DNA of 64,000 nt from JBBIWA01 sp037439425 (GCA_037439425.1 JBBIWA010000005.1:62001-126000), one strand, 5' to 3'. Shown: positions 10,094 to 19,608, counted from the first letter of the stretch. The notes: generated by a model from the letters alone, not told the origin. Translations and numbers: made by a program.

Positions 10094-10921
10094 ATGAGCA
10101 AAATCTTGATGGTAGATGACGATCCACTGCTTCACGAGCTAGCCAGGGTCGCACTCACAGAGGCAGGTTATACGCTACTCTCTGCCCGGGACGGACAGCA
10201 AGGGCTAGAGACGCTGGCGCGAGAGGCCATAGACCTGGTGATTACTGATGTCGCCATGCCGGAGATGGATGGGATTGAATTTCTGGAACAGATGCGCCGC
10301 CGCTATCCCCGGCTCAGGTGTATTATGATGACAGGCTACGGTACCCCTGAAACTGTCCTTGGGGCGTTGCGGGAAAATGTTTGTGATTTTCTGGCCAAGC
10401 CCTTTACTCTCGAAGAGTTGCGTTCAGCCGTCAGCACTGCACTGGCGGTCTCTCTGGCTGCTCCCATCGAAGTAGTTTCAGCGCGGCCTGAATGGGTGCA
10501 GCTTCGCCTCCCTTGCGATCTCGCAGCTGTCCACCCGCTGCAAAGACTGCTCTTGCAGCTCAAGGCAGACCTGCCGCCGGAGACGCGCGAGGCCATTGCT
10601 TATGCCTTTCGCGAGATGCTCAACAACGCGATTGAGCACGGCGGGAAGCTTGATCCGACTAAGTATGTCGAAGTCTGCTACGTGCGACTCAAACGCGCGA
10701 TTATTTATGTGATCAAGGATCCAGGCGAAGGCTTCGATCTGGCGGGATTGAAGCACGCAGCCATCAATAATCCGAGCGACGATCCATTCCGTCACGCTTC
10801 AGTGCGTGAGGAAAGGGGGCTGCGCGCTGGTGGGTTTGGCATCCTCATGACCAGACAACTGGTTGACGAGATGGTCTACAACGAGCGCGGCAACGAACTA
10901 TTGTTCGTAAAGTATCTGTGA
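10094..10921 (+). CDS. Response regulator with C-terminal HATPase (anti-sigma-kinase-like) domain
   Basis: A 275-residue two-domain signalling protein. Residues 1-115 are a CheY-like receiver: acidic pocket Asp8-Asp10, phospho-acceptor Asp52 (ITDVAMPEMDG), Thr80 and Lys102. Residues ~130-275 are a GHKL ATPase of the RsbW/serine-kinase type, with the N-box FREMLNNAIEHGG, a G1-like VIKDPGEGFD and a G2-like GLRAGGFGILM. This order (receiver then ATPase) suggests a regulator that may act on an anti-sigma/anti-anti-sigma partner rather than DNA. No cognate kinase or sigma factor is adjacent. A sensible ATG is preceded by GAGGCACACC. Confidence 0.88.
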   Translation: MSKILMVDDDPLLHELARVALTEAGYTLLSARDGQQGLETLAREAIDLVITDVAMPEMDGIEFLEQMRRRYPRLRCIMMTGYGTPETVLGALRENVCDFLAKPFTLEELRSAVSTALAVSLAAPIEVVSARPEWVQLRLPCDLAAVHPLQRLLLQLKADLPPETREAIAYAFREMLNNAIEHGGKLDPTKYVEVCYVRLKRAIIYVIKDPGEGFDLAGLKHAAINNPSDDPFRHASVREERGLRAGGFGILMTRQLVDEMVYNERGNELLFVKYL

Positions 10922-11748
10922 ACCACCTCGGTCAGCAACACCCCTGTGAGGAGCGACAGAGACCGTGCCGTTGCCCGCGCTGCTGCTGCCGGAAGTGATG
11001 AGGAGCCAGCTTCCGCTGCTGACGGCGGTCCCAGCCAGTGGCCGGGATCTGTTGACATCACCATTGATGGGCGCAACGCGCACCTGCTCTATGCAGGCAG
11101 GCAAGGTCTTTTCTCCCGTCTCGATGCGCTTCACGATTCGCTTGATCTCCTCGGGCGCCCCGTCGGCAGCCCTGTTGGTCCTTCATCCGCAACCGCGCGC
11201 CGCAGTAAGGAGATCGCCACAGAAGAGCTACAGCGGCAGATAACACCATTCCCGATAATAACCCTGAAAAAAGCCCCCTTCTTGAGCGCCGTGTAACGGA
11301 TCGTCAGCCGCTCCCGGATTGATGACGATCAATTTCAGAACTTCTTCGTGCGCTCGCAGGAAGAGGTAGCTCCGCATTTAATCGTGGTCACGTGCACTAG
11401 CTCGCAATGAGGAGTTTAGGCGCTCGTGATGAACGACCGCGCCGTTTGGATGGCGACCACACAGGGGGCGAGACCTGAAACGACAGCCGGTCTTCAACTC
11501 TCCGGCGATGATCGGCAATGCTGGCGGCCGGCCTCGGCGACAACCACTTGCGCCCCCACCAAGGCGATATTTCGCGCCCAAGTCCAGACCGTTCGTGAGT
11601 GCAAGCTGGCCGATGAAGAGGCGCATACGAAGAAGCTTCATCACCCTTGGCATCGGAAATCTCGCCAAGTCAGCCGCAAGCGGTGTCGCAGTTGAAATCG
11701 CACCCGGCGGAGAAGCTCCAACTTCCCCTTGCAGAAAGGGAGCGACCG
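10922..11748. other. Intergenic, no supported gene
   Basis: About 830 bp. Several overlapping open frames exist in four frames, but none has a ribosome site plus a protein-like composition, and none resembles a known family. It may be decayed coding DNA. Confidence 0.4.
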
Positions 11749-12384
11749 GTGAATAATCAGACCCCGATGATCTACCCCGGCCTTCAACTGCTGCTCGCCT
11801 CGCTGATGGTGGCTCCAGCGCTTCTCCAGGCATCTGGGGACTACACGATTGACTCATCCAAGAGCAAGCTGGAGATTCACGTCGGTCGAGAGGGTCTCTT
11901 CAAGTTTCTCGGCCATGACCATCTGATTGCCGCAAAGAGTTTCTCAGGCTCGATTCACCTTGATCAAGGGGCCCTTGAACGCTCCTCGGTTCGGTTCAGA
12001 ATCGAGGCGAACTCGCTTGTGGTCCTAGACCCAGGCGTGGATGAGAAAGAACGGCGCGAAGTGCAAACAACAATGGAAGGTCCAAAGGTCCTCGATGTGA
12101 AACAGTTCCCCACCATCGCCTTCGCTTCTACCGCTATCACGCAGACGAAACGAACGAACGACGGCTACGAATTGAGCGTGACCGGCACGCTCATTCTGCA
12201 CGGCGTTGAGAAGCGGATTAGTTTTCCCGCACGTGTCTCTTTTGAAGGGGACCAGATGCGCGCCCAGGGCGCGGTTGAGATCCTCCAGACGGATTTCAAA
12301 ATCACTCCGATTCGAGTCGGCGGTGGAACCGTCAAAGTCAAAGACAAGCTGAAGATCACTTTTGACATGCTGGCCTTGCGCTGA
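11749..12384 (+). CDS. YceI-family periplasmic protein
   Basis: A 211-residue exported protein of the YceI lipocalin-like beta-barrel family, which bind long isoprenoid or other lipids in the periplasm. GTG 11749 is preceded by AAGGGAG. The N-terminus then reads as a signal peptide, ending around LLQASG. The mature part begins with the typical YTIDSSKSKLEIHV and contains FLGHDHLI, VLDVKQFPTIAFAST and GTLILHGVEKRISFP, all family hallmarks. A longer open frame reaches back to 11647 but lacks a signal sequence, so I reject that start. It is monocistronic as far as can be seen. Confidence 0.9.
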   Translation: MNNQTPMIYPGLQLLLASLMVAPALLQASGDYTIDSSKSKLEIHVGREGLFKFLGHDHLIAAKSFSGSIHLDQGALERSSVRFRIEANSLVVLDPGVDEKERREVQTTMEGPKVLDVKQFPTIAFASTAITQTKRTNDGYELSVTGTLILHGVEKRISFPARVSFEGDQMRAQGAVEILQTDFKITPIRVGGGTVKVKDKLKITFDMLALR

Positions 12385-12538
12385 AGCTGCAAAAGGAGTC
12401 ACTCACATGCTGAAACGAGGAACTCAGAGAAGCCGATCGCATTGCCTCCTCTATCTTGGGTTACTGACCATAGACTTTATCAGCAAACGGATTCCACTGA
12501 TTCACAGCATTCATCCCCTAGTAGAAGATCAAAGCCCC

Positions 12539-13190
12539 TCAATTCCAGTTCCATTCATCATTGACTGAACCTAACCGCAGATCAACCAATTGCTGCCCCT
12601 TGTTGTAATGCAGCTTGAGATAGAGTAGCGTGCTCATCCCGTTGGCGCCTGTACCGTAGGATTCGGGCTCCTTGAGCCCGGCAGCACTATACTGGGTGAT
12701 GCTCGCATACGTCCGCTGCAACTCACCTCCTAACATCCCACCGAAGCCGTTCAAGTGTCCTACACCATCGAAAGTATAGTTGACCGTCCGCCCTGATGGG
12801 TAGGTCTGACTCCTCACCGCACCAGCTTTGTTATAGCTGGCCTGAATCTGATAGTTGGTTGGCCTGTCCGCTGATACTTGAGCGTGACGCGGCCCAGTTG
12901 ATCGTAGCTGAAGTAACTGCTCTGACTCCAACCGCCATATGTCACTCCAATCAATCGCCCTTGGGAGAAGCTCGGCCTGAAGGCTGGCGCGCCTGCTGGC
13001 AGCGCCTGATTGTCATAGTAGTAATCAACCCTTGGCATCCCATCTGAGTAAATCTTGCTCACTGGACGATTCAAAGCAGCATACATCGAAGGTCTGCACC
13101 TCAACTACCCGCCCACCTTGATCTGACTTCGTCCGCGTCCAGCCCATCGTGTACTTGCTCCCAGCATCGCCCGAGCTCGCCGCACGGTAA
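12539..13190 (-). pseudogene. RHS/YD-repeat protein remnant with at least two frameshifts
   Basis: Three partial frames on the minus strand join into one YD-repeat protein segment: YTMGWTRTKSDQGG near 13140, then LNRPVSKIYSDGMPRVDYYY and YFSYDQLGRVTLKYQ (12860-13075), then GQPTNYQIQASYNKAG and YTFDGVGHLNGF (12545-12880). RHS proteins are giant secreted or surface-displayed toxins/adhesins. Here only ~200 residues of repeat region remain, with no N- or C-terminal domain and breaks near 13085 and 12865. It is almost certainly non-functional. Confidence 0.8.
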
Positions 13191-13568
13191 GGCTTCGACA
13201 CTCACTGATAGCTGTTCGGACAAGCGGAAGATGACAAACGAGGTGCAGAGATAACCTTGCGCATTGGCGGAGACTGATCAGCCATCGCTTCACCCCCCGA
13301 GAGTGGGTACAATACAGCACAAGCAACTTACCGCAAGGCGACTAACTTGAAGGCCTGTGGGCGAGAATGAGCTGCGAGCTCGCACTGGGAAGGGGCTGAA
13401 TATCTGATCTCTGGATCGTGTCGAGATGCGCGCGTAGTAAACAATTGCTGAAGGGACAAGAGCTTTTTGCTTGATCCTGGCATCTCGCGAGCAGCGCTGT
13501 CGCAGGCAGCTTCATCGAGGTATGGTGAGATGGGAATCTAGGATTCTGACAATGGTAGAGTTAAAGAC
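13191..13568. other. Intergenic, nothing recognised
   Basis: About 380 bp between the RHS remnant and the NADH dehydrogenase gene. No repeat shared elsewhere and no RNA was recognised. Confidence 0.4.
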
Positions 13569-14939
13569 ATGGCAATTATTAGCGAAGGTGAGCAGGTTGA
13601 TAACACTAACGCGCAAGCTTTGGGCCCCAGGCTCTGGACTCCAGACTCACGACTCCCTCACATTGTGATCATCGGCGCCGGGTTTGGGGGATTGACCACT
13701 GCGCGCGCGCTCAAACGCGCGCAAGTGCGCATCACGCTGGTAGATCGCACCAATCATCATCTTTTCCAGCCGCTGCTTTATCAGGTCGCCATGGCCGGTC
13801 TTTCCCCGGCCGATATTGCTGCGCCGATTCGCTCTATCCTGCGTAAGCAGAAGAATGTGAAAGTGATTCTTGACGAGGCAACAGAAGTGGACTTTGCGCA
13901 GCGCGTCGTGAGGCTTCGTGAGAGCGAGCTACGGTATGATTATCTAGTGCTGGCAACTGGCGGGCGCACCAGTTACTTCGGACACGATGAATGGGAAAAA
14001 TTTGCGCCAGGGCTCAAAGACCTAGATGATGCGGTCGAGATCCGGCGGCGTGTGCTTCTGGCATTCGAGGCAGCGGAGAAAGAGCCTGAGGCTGAGCGGC
14101 GAAGCCAATTGCTCACTTTCGTTGTCGTCGGCGGTGGGCCGACAGGAGTTGAGCTGGCCGGCGCGATTGCTGAGCTGGCGCGCTTCGTACTGGCTCGCGA
14201 CTTCCGCCTCATCGATTCGCGCTCAGCCGTGGTGCTGCTGCTCGAAGGCGGCCCACGTATTCTCCCCAGTTTCCCGCTGGACCTTTCTGAAAGCGCGGCG
14301 CGGCAACTGGCTGAGCTTGGCGTGAAGGTGCGTGTCAATGCCCAGGTAACAAATATCACCGAACAAGGAGTCTTTCTGAGTGAGGAACTGATCAGAGCTG
14401 CGACGGTAATCTGGGCCGCGGGCGTGCAGGCCACGTCACTGACGGCCAAACTGGGTGTGCCGCTCGATCGCGCTGGTCGCGTCCTGGTTGAGCCTGAGCT
14501 AACGCTGCCAGGACATAGAGAGGTGTTCGCGATTGGGGATATGACCTGCTTCTTGCACCAAACCGGCAAGCCACTGCCTGGGGTCAGTCCGGTTGCTATT
14601 CAGATGGGACAATGTGTCGCGCGGAATATTCAGCGCGCACTGGCTGGAGAGCCATATGAGCAGTTTCACTATTTTGATAAAGGGAGCATGGCTACTATTG
14701 GCCGCTCAGCCGCAATCGCCGATCTGGGCCGGTTACATTTGAGCGGGTTCATCGCCTGGCTGGCCTGGCTGCTGGTTCACATCTATTTTCTGATCGGATT
14801 TCGGAATCGGCTCCTGGTGCTTTTCAACTGGGCCTGGTCTTATTTCACCTACGAGCGAGGGGCGCGTTTGATTACTGGGCGCCGGCTGACTTTATTGCCC
14901 TGTCAAGCCGAAGGCGGAAGGGTGAGGGGAAAGGATTGA
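13569..14939 (+). CDS. ndh: Type II NADH dehydrogenase (NDH-2)
   Basis: A single-subunit, non-proton-pumping NADH:quinone oxidoreductase. The FAD-binding GxGxxG is in IVIIGAGFGGLTTARAL (about 32-48), the NAD(P)H site in FVVVGGGPTGVELAGA, and the second FAD contact in EVFAIGDMTC. The HHLFQPLLYQVAMAGL motif is typical. The C-terminus has a hydrophobic amphipathic stretch (FIAWLAWLLVHIYFLIGF) that anchors this family to the membrane. The first ~30 residues do not look like the family and the ATG has only a weak ribosome site, so the real start may be nearer codon 30. Confidence 0.93.
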   Translation: MAIISEGEQVDNTNAQALGPRLWTPDSRLPHIVIIGAGFGGLTTARALKRAQVRITLVDRTNHHLFQPLLYQVAMAGLSPADIAAPIRSILRKQKNVKVILDEATEVDFAQRVVRLRESELRYDYLVLATGGRTSYFGHDEWEKFAPGLKDLDDAVEIRRRVLLAFEAAEKEPEAERRSQLLTFVVVGGGPTGVELAGAIAELARFVLARDFRLIDSRSAVVLLLEGGPRILPSFPLDLSESAARQLAELGVKVRVNAQVTNITEQGVFLSEELIRAATVIWAAGVQATSLTAKLGVPLDRAGRVLVEPELTLPGHREVFAIGDMTCFLHQTGKPLPGVSPVAIQMGQCVARNIQRALAGEPYEQFHYFDKGSMATIGRSAAIADLGRLHLSGFIAWLAWLLVHIYFLIGFRNRLLVLFNWAWSYFTYERGARLITGRRLTLLPCQAEGGRVRGKD

Positions 14940-15084
14940 AGGATGAGAAACGACTCTCACCGCTCTTTTTTCGCCCTTCATCTCTCAGGGTGCGCGCGGC
15001 TGGCGCAGTCTTGGGTGATTTGACGCCGCAGCGCTAAAGGTGCTATAGAAGCCTTTTATCCTGTGGTGGGAAGAAAGGTTGTCT

Positions 15085-17094
15085 ATGGGTTCATCGCTTG
15101 AAATTGAAATCAAGCACCGGCTGCTGGCGCTGGTGCGAGAGAATTTCGATCTGACGCTTGAAGAGATAGCTGCAGAGGTACCACCGCGCACCGAGCTGGG
15201 CGATCTGGCTTTCCCTCTCGCTTTCGAGCTGGCGAAGCGGATCAAAGCTATGAGGGGCGAAAAGCGCAATCCGCGTGAGATCGCTGTGCGGCTGGCTGAA
15301 GGTCTGGGCGAGCTGCCGGGCGTGGCGCGAGTTGAGGTCGCGGGGGCGGGGTATTTAAATGTCTTCTTTGACCGCGCTCAGCTTTTCAAACAGTTGGTGG
15401 CTGAAGAGAAGCCGAGCCGGACCGCAGCTGCCGAGGGCAAGCTGATTGTGGAGCACACTTCGATCAATCCTAATAAGGCGGCGCACATTGGGCACGTGCG
15501 CAATGCGGTGTTGGGCGACACACTTGTGCGCATCCTGCGCTCAAGCGGAGAGAACGTCGAAGTCCATAACTACATTGATAACACTGGCGTTCAAGTGGCT
15601 GATGTCGTGGTCGGTTTTCTCTATCTCGAAGGCAAAACGCTTGAGCAGATCAAACAGCTCGCTGAAGGACCGGGGCGCTTTGATTACTACTGTTGGGACC
15701 TGTATGCGCGCGTGGGTGCGTGGTACGAAGAGGAAAAAAGTCGACTCCAATTAAGGACCAGAACGCTGCACGAGATTGAAGAAGGCAGCGGGGAGGCAGC
15801 CGCTGCCGCAGCTTATATCTCCTCGCGCATCGTGGATTGCCATCTCGATACGATGGCACGGCTCGACATCAGTTATGATCTGCTCGCCTGTGAGAGCGAG
15901 ATTTTGCATCTGCACTTCTGGGAGCAAGCGTTTGAGAAGCTTAAAGCCAGCGGTGCGATTGTCTACGAGACTGAAGGGCGCAACGAAGGATGCTGGGTGA
16001 TGCGGGCTGAAGGGGCAGATTCTGAAGCAGACCGTTCGGGCAAGGAAAGCGAGTACGAGGCCGATAAAATCATCGTTCGCTCGAATGGAACGGTGACTTA
16101 TACGGGCAAAGACATAGCTTATCATCTCTGGAAGTTAGGCAAGCTTGGCCTCGACTTTCATTACCGCCCGCTGCGGCGTGACCATCGCGGCCACGAAGTC
16201 TGGATCACAACCAGTGATGCAAGGCAGGCGAGCGCGTCGCATCCACCCTTTGGCAACGGGACTGCCTTTCTCAATGTAATTGATGTCGGGCAGTCCTATC
16301 CGCAGGCGAACGTCAAGCGCGGCGTGATGGCCGTTGATCACGATGAGCGCGTAGCGCGTAGCGCGCATCTGGCTTATGAAAAAGTCACGCTCACCCCAGC
16401 GGCCGCAGCCGAGTTGGGGATGGAGCTGTCGGAAGTGGATGCACAGCGACAGCAGATTGGAATGTCCGGACGCAAGGGGTTGGGAGTCAAAGCTGACGAC
16501 TTGATTGACCGGCTCGAAGCAGATGCGCTCGTCGAAGTTCAGTCGCGACATACAGACCTCAGCGAAGCCGAGCAACGCCAGATCGCACACCAGATCGCCG
16601 TGGCTGCATTACGCTACTTCCTGCTCAAGTACACGCGTACCTCGATCATCGTTTTCGACTTCAAAGAAGCGCTCAGCTTCGAGGGTGAAACTGGGCCGTA
16701 TCTCCAATATTCAGTAGTGCGTGCCAAGAATATCTTCCGTAAGCTGGGGCGCAGTCCGGAAGAGGTGAGCAGCGACTTTGCTCGTTGCTCAGATGAGGAG
16801 ATCAGAGCTTTCTTTTCCGGTGAAAGTGGAAATGATATGTGGTCGCTGGTTTACTTCGCTCGCCGGCTTGATGAAGTGGTGCGGCTTGCAGCCAAGGGAT
16901 TCGAGCCAACGCACGTAGCCAAGTATGCGTTTCAGTTGGCCAAGCAATTCAACCTCTTCTATCACAACTATCACATCCTGAGCGAACCGGACGCGACGCG
17001 GAGAACGCTACTTCTGATGGTGGCAGAGGTTGCCCGGCGGAGGCTGGAACAGGCGCTGGCGCTATTAGGCATTGAGACGCCGGAAAAGATGTGA
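15085..17094 (+). CDS. argS: Arginyl-tRNA synthetase
   Basis: A 669-residue class I aminoacyl-tRNA synthetase that charges tRNA-Arg. ATG 15085 is chosen over TTG 15079 because AAGAAAGG lies 6 bp upstream. The N-terminal additional domain (1-110) is followed by the ATP-site HIGH at 134-137, with the typical VEHTSINPNKAAHIGHVRNA context. The KMSKS counterpart is MSGRKG at 460-465, an accepted ArgS variant. The C-terminal DALR domain ends the protein. It is longer than the ~577 residues of E. coli because of insertions in the catalytic domain, around residues 230-330 and 365-400. Confidence 0.95.
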   Translation: MGSSLEIEIKHRLLALVRENFDLTLEEIAAEVPPRTELGDLAFPLAFELAKRIKAMRGEKRNPREIAVRLAEGLGELPGVARVEVAGAGYLNVFFDRAQLFKQLVAEEKPSRTAAAEGKLIVEHTSINPNKAAHIGHVRNAVLGDTLVRILRSSGENVEVHNYIDNTGVQVADVVVGFLYLEGKTLEQIKQLAEGPGRFDYYCWDLYARVGAWYEEEKSRLQLRTRTLHEIEEGSGEAAAAAAYISSRIVDCHLDTMARLDISYDLLACESEILHLHFWEQAFEKLKASGAIVYETEGRNEGCWVMRAEGADSEADRSGKESEYEADKIIVRSNGTVTYTGKDIAYHLWKLGKLGLDFHYRPLRRDHRGHEVWITTSDARQASASHPPFGNGTAFLNVIDVGQSYPQANVKRGVMAVDHDERVARSAHLAYEKVTLTPAAAAELGMELSEVDAQRQQIGMSGRKGLGVKADDLIDRLEADALVEVQSRHTDLSEAEQRQIAHQIAVAALRYFLLKYTRTSIIVFDFKEALSFEGETGPYLQYSVVRAKNIFRKLGRSPEEVSSDFARCSDEEIRAFFSGESGNDMWSLVYFARRLDEVVRLAAKGFEPTHVAKYAFQLAKQFNLFYHNYHILSEPDATRRTLLLMVAEVARRRLEQALALLGIETPEKM

Positions 17095-17187
17095 ATCGGT
17101 TCGTGTTGCTCCCTCCAGCACAAAAATGACTGCTGCGTGAAACTTTCTCAAGAAATCGCAGCGATAGTAGTTCAGGGGTAACTGGCC

Positions 17188-18222
17188 ATGTTAGTTGTCA
17201 TGACAACGGACGCGACCGAAGCGCAAATCAATCGCGTCGTTGAAATCATTGAAGCACTGGGACTGAAGGCGCATCCGATGCCCGGCGCGCAACGCACTGC
17301 TATCGGCATTACAGGCAACACGGGGGCAGTAGACCCTTCGCCCTTTGCTGACCTGCCCGGAGTGGCTGAATGCGTGCGCGTGACCAAACCTTACAAACTG
17401 GTCAGCCGCGAACTCAGACCCGATAAGACGGTGATTAAAGTCGGAGAGGCTGAAATCGGTGGCGAGGAATTCACCATCATTGGCGGGGTGTGCGCCGTTG
17501 AGTCGCGCGAGCAAACCCTCTCGACGGCGAAAGTAGTAGCGGAGTGCGGCTGCAAATTATTTCGCGGCGGCGCTTTCAAGCCGCGGACTTCACCTTATGC
17601 CTTTCAAGGGCTGGGAAAAGAGGGCTTGGAGATTCTGGCTGAGGTGCGCCAAGAGTATGGGCTGGGAATCGTGACCGAAGCGATTGACGAGCATGCGCTA
17701 GAGCTGGTCGAGCGCTATGCAGATGTGATCCAGATCGGCACACGCAATATGCAGAATTTCAGCCTTCTCAAACTGGCGGGCCAGGCGCGCAAACCCGTCC
17801 TGCTCAAGCGCGGGATGGCTGCCACGATTGAAGAGTTCCTGCTCGCGGCTGAGTACATCATGGCCGAAGGCAACTACCAGGTGATCCTCTGCGAGCGAGG
17901 TGTGCGCACCTTTGCCGATCATACGCGCTTCACGCTGGATCTTTCGATGGTGCCGGCAGTGCAGCGTATCTCGCACCTGCCGATTATCGTAGATCCAAGC
18001 CACAGCACAGGCAAGCGCGAGAAAGTCATCCCCCTCTCTCGCGCAGGCGTGGCCGTTGGCGCTGACGGCTTGCTGGTGGATGTCCATCCTTATCCAGAGC
18101 GCGCACTGTGCGATGGGCCGCAGGCATTGCTCTTCGAGATGTTCCGGCAGATGGTCAAAGAGGTGCGTGCCATTGCCGAGATCGTCAAGCGACAGCCTGA
18201 GGTCCAAGAGGTGGGAGTGTAG
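17188..18222 (+). CDS. aroF: 3-deoxy-7-phosphoheptulonate (DAHP) synthase, type I-beta
   Basis: First step of the shikimate pathway: condenses phosphoenolpyruvate and erythrose 4-phosphate. At 344 residues it has the N-terminal ferredoxin-like regulatory domain (1-~70, LVVMTTDATEAQ...) seen in Thermotoga-type enzymes. A metal-dependent barrel follows, with KPRTSPYAFQG at 131-141, RNMQNF, KRGM and DPSHSTG. The usual GPC(A/S)VES reads GVCAVES here, a Pro-to-Val change next to the metal-binding Cys102. ATG 17188 follows CAGGGG. The regulatory domain predicts feedback inhibition by aromatic amino acids. Confidence 0.94.
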   Translation: MLVVMTTDATEAQINRVVEIIEALGLKAHPMPGAQRTAIGITGNTGAVDPSPFADLPGVAECVRVTKPYKLVSRELRPDKTVIKVGEAEIGGEEFTIIGGVCAVESREQTLSTAKVVAECGCKLFRGGAFKPRTSPYAFQGLGKEGLEILAEVRQEYGLGIVTEAIDEHALELVERYADVIQIGTRNMQNFSLLKLAGQARKPVLLKRGMAATIEEFLLAAEYIMAEGNYQVILCERGVRTFADHTRFTLDLSMVPAVQRISHLPIIVDPSHSTGKREKVIPLSRAGVAVGADGLLVDVHPYPERALCDGPQALLFEMFRQMVKEVRAIAEIVKRQPEVQEVGV

Positions 18223-18636
18223 TCAAGCAGCACAGACTTCAGACTTGATCCTTCAGTGTTTTTCACCGATGTGTTCAGCGAGCAAACGTCATGCTGAAGG
18301 CTGACGACTGAAAACTGATAGCTGATTTCCGAAAGAGAGAGAGCTACGGCTTAAGAGAAGATTTTCTACCGCCCCACTGGCCAGAGGTCAGTCATCAGCC
18401 GTCCGCTCACCTTCCAGCCATCTCCACACACCACTGAAAACCGCTGGGGAGTAGAATTGTCATCGCCTTATTGGGCCAATTGATGAAAGCCGCTTTAATG
18501 TCTGGTGGCTGAGGTCTGATCCTTCATGCTTTTCGCTTCTTCACGGTGAAAATCTCTTCCTCGACATCCTCCTCGGCTTCATAGATGGGAAGCTATAAAA
18601 CTGTGCGCCCTAGAGCGCTACTGTCAGCGGTAGCTG
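18223..18636. other. Intergenic with possible small gene fragment
   Basis: About 410 bp. On the minus strand around 18525-18590 one frame reads an acidic-then-basic tail (EEDVEEEIFTVKKRKA and stop) that looks like the end of a gene, but it is closed immediately upstream by a TAG. I regard it as a possible relic and see nothing else. Confidence 0.35.
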
Positions 18637-19012
18637 TTAGCGCGGAGCCTGACTCCTAACTATCACCGCACTCTCATCAGCGCTGTTAGCTGCCAGACAA
18701 CGGAGCCGATATTGAGCAGGAAGCAACCCGTAAGCGCTTTTGAAATCCCAGTTGAACTGATTTTCGTCATCAACCCCAACTTTAAACATGATCTCCCTGG
18801 TGCTCAGGAACGTAGCTGCAAGCAATAGTCTTGCCTCTTCCATTCTCTGCGCGGTGAGATATTGTCCGGGAGAAAGCCCCGTAGCAGATTTGAACAGGCG
18901 GTATAAATCCCAGGGAGTGAGGCCTGCCCGCTGCGCCATTTCCTTCCAGCGAGAGCCGGCAGCGAAAACTGCGTTTGATAAAACGGATAACTTGCTGCAC
19001 TCTCTGATCCAT
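18637..19012 (-). pseudogene. AraC-type helix-turn-helix protein, frameshifted or truncated
   Basis: From ATG 19012 the minus frame reads MDQRVQQVIRFIKRSF and CRLSLEG. The protein then continues in another frame from ~18945 as EMAQRAGLTPWDLYRLFKS and on to ATGLSPGQYLTAQRMEEAR, IMFKVGVDDENQFNWDFKS and YGLLPAQYR. Together this is a complete AraC/XylS double HTH domain with no sensor domain. One extra base in CTGGAAGGAAATG explains the break; ATG 18939 could still start a 100-residue protein lacking the first helix. It lies downstream of, and on the same strand as, the four-peptide array, but a terminator-like hairpin (19179-19210) separates them. Confidence 0.65.
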
Positions 19013-19168
19013 GTCTGCGCCCCATCTTCAGGCTAGCGAGAAATCAGCTCCTGTGGCGATCCTCTACTATGGGCCAGGGTTGAAAGCGTCCGTGTGATTG
19101 TTGCCAGCAGGTTCTAAAACAGTAGTCTGGCTGAGGACCCTTATGGGTGACCGAGGACGTAAATACTC

Positions 19169-19210
19169 AAAAAGTATCAAGGGCGCCTCTACTTTTTGTG
19201 GGGCGCCCTT
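19169..19210 (-). terminator. Intrinsic terminator downstream of the peptide array
   Basis: On the minus strand, AAGGGCGCC (19202-19210) can pair with GGCGCCCTT (19179-19187) in a 9 bp GC-rich stem with a 14 nt loop. A run of five T lies at 19169-19173, shortly after the stem. This would end transcription of the four minus-strand peptide genes before the AraC-like gene. The T run is 5 nt from the stem, so efficiency is uncertain. Confidence 0.55.
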
Positions 19211-19250
19211 AGATCGGTTTTGCATTGCTTGTCTCCTAAGCGTTTTCCAA

Positions 19251-19328
19251 TCAGTCGCTGAAGAGAATGCCAGGGGCTACCATCTCTTCCATCTCTTCCA
19301 CTTCCAGAATGATCGTCTCGTTTGTCAT
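19251..19328 (-). CDS. Short acidic peptide 1 of 4 (25 aa), candidate RiPP-type precursor
   Basis: A 25-residue peptide starting MTNETIILEV, then EEMEEM, then VAPGILFSD. AAAGGAGGAG lies 5 bp before the ATG, one of the strongest ribosome sites in the window. It is identical in protein sequence to copy 2, and its 45 bp leader is almost identical too, so the two arose by recent duplication. The layout (variable N-terminus, acidic middle, conserved VAPG-x-L-x-x-D end) resembles leader/core organisation of ribosomally made, modified peptides. No known family matches and no modifying enzyme is adjacent, so the function is unknown. Confidence 0.8.
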   Translation of the reverse strand: MTNETIILEVEEMEEMVAPGILFSD

Positions 19329-19391
19329 GATCTCTCCTCCTTTGTTGTTTAGGTTAATCGGTTATGGTTATTAGCCTTTGTGTCATCTCTC

Positions 19392-19469
19392 TTAGTCACT
19401 GAACAGGATGCCAGGAGCCACCATCTCTTCCATCTCTTCCACTTCCAGAATGATCGTCTCGTTTGTCAT
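19392..19469 (-). CDS. Short acidic peptide 2 of 4 (25 aa), candidate RiPP-type precursor
   Basis: Same 25-residue product as copy 1. The DNA differs at several third positions near the 3' end (for example GTG GCT CCT GGC ATC CTG versus GTA GCC CCT GGC ATT CTC), and the stop is TAA instead of TGA. Protein identity with synonymous DNA differences is a sign of selection on the peptide. AAAGGAGGAG precedes the ATG. The ~63 bp spacer to copy 1 contains ATAACCGATTAA, shared between the two leaders. Confidence 0.8.
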   Translation of the reverse strand: MTNETIILEVEEMEEMVAPGILFSD

Positions 19470-19530
19470 GATTTCTCCTCCTTTGTTGTTTAGATTAATC
19501 GGTTATGGTTATTAGCTTTCATGCTCTATC

Positions 19531-19608
19531 TTAGTCAGCGAGCAGGATGCCTGGGGCTACTACTTCTTCCATATCTTCCACATTAAGGGTGATAATTTCC
19601 GTAGTCAT
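19531..19608 (-). CDS. Short acidic peptide 3 of 4 (25 aa), candidate RiPP-type precursor
   Basis: A diverged paralogue reading MTTEIITLNV, then EDMEEV, then VAPGILLAD. The N-terminus has changed while the V-E-(E/D)-M-E-E spacing and the VAPG-I-L-x-A/S-D end are kept. AAAGGAGA precedes the ATG by ~8 bp. It is transcribed after copy 4 and before copies 2 and 1, with a ~72 bp spacer. Confidence 0.8.
   Translation of the reverse strand: MTTEIITLNVEDMEEVVAPGILLAD

Noticed and set aside
11378..11857. 159-codon minus-strand frame overlapping the YceI start
   Set aside because: Pro/Arg-rich shadow of the YceI gene and its leader; no ribosome site.
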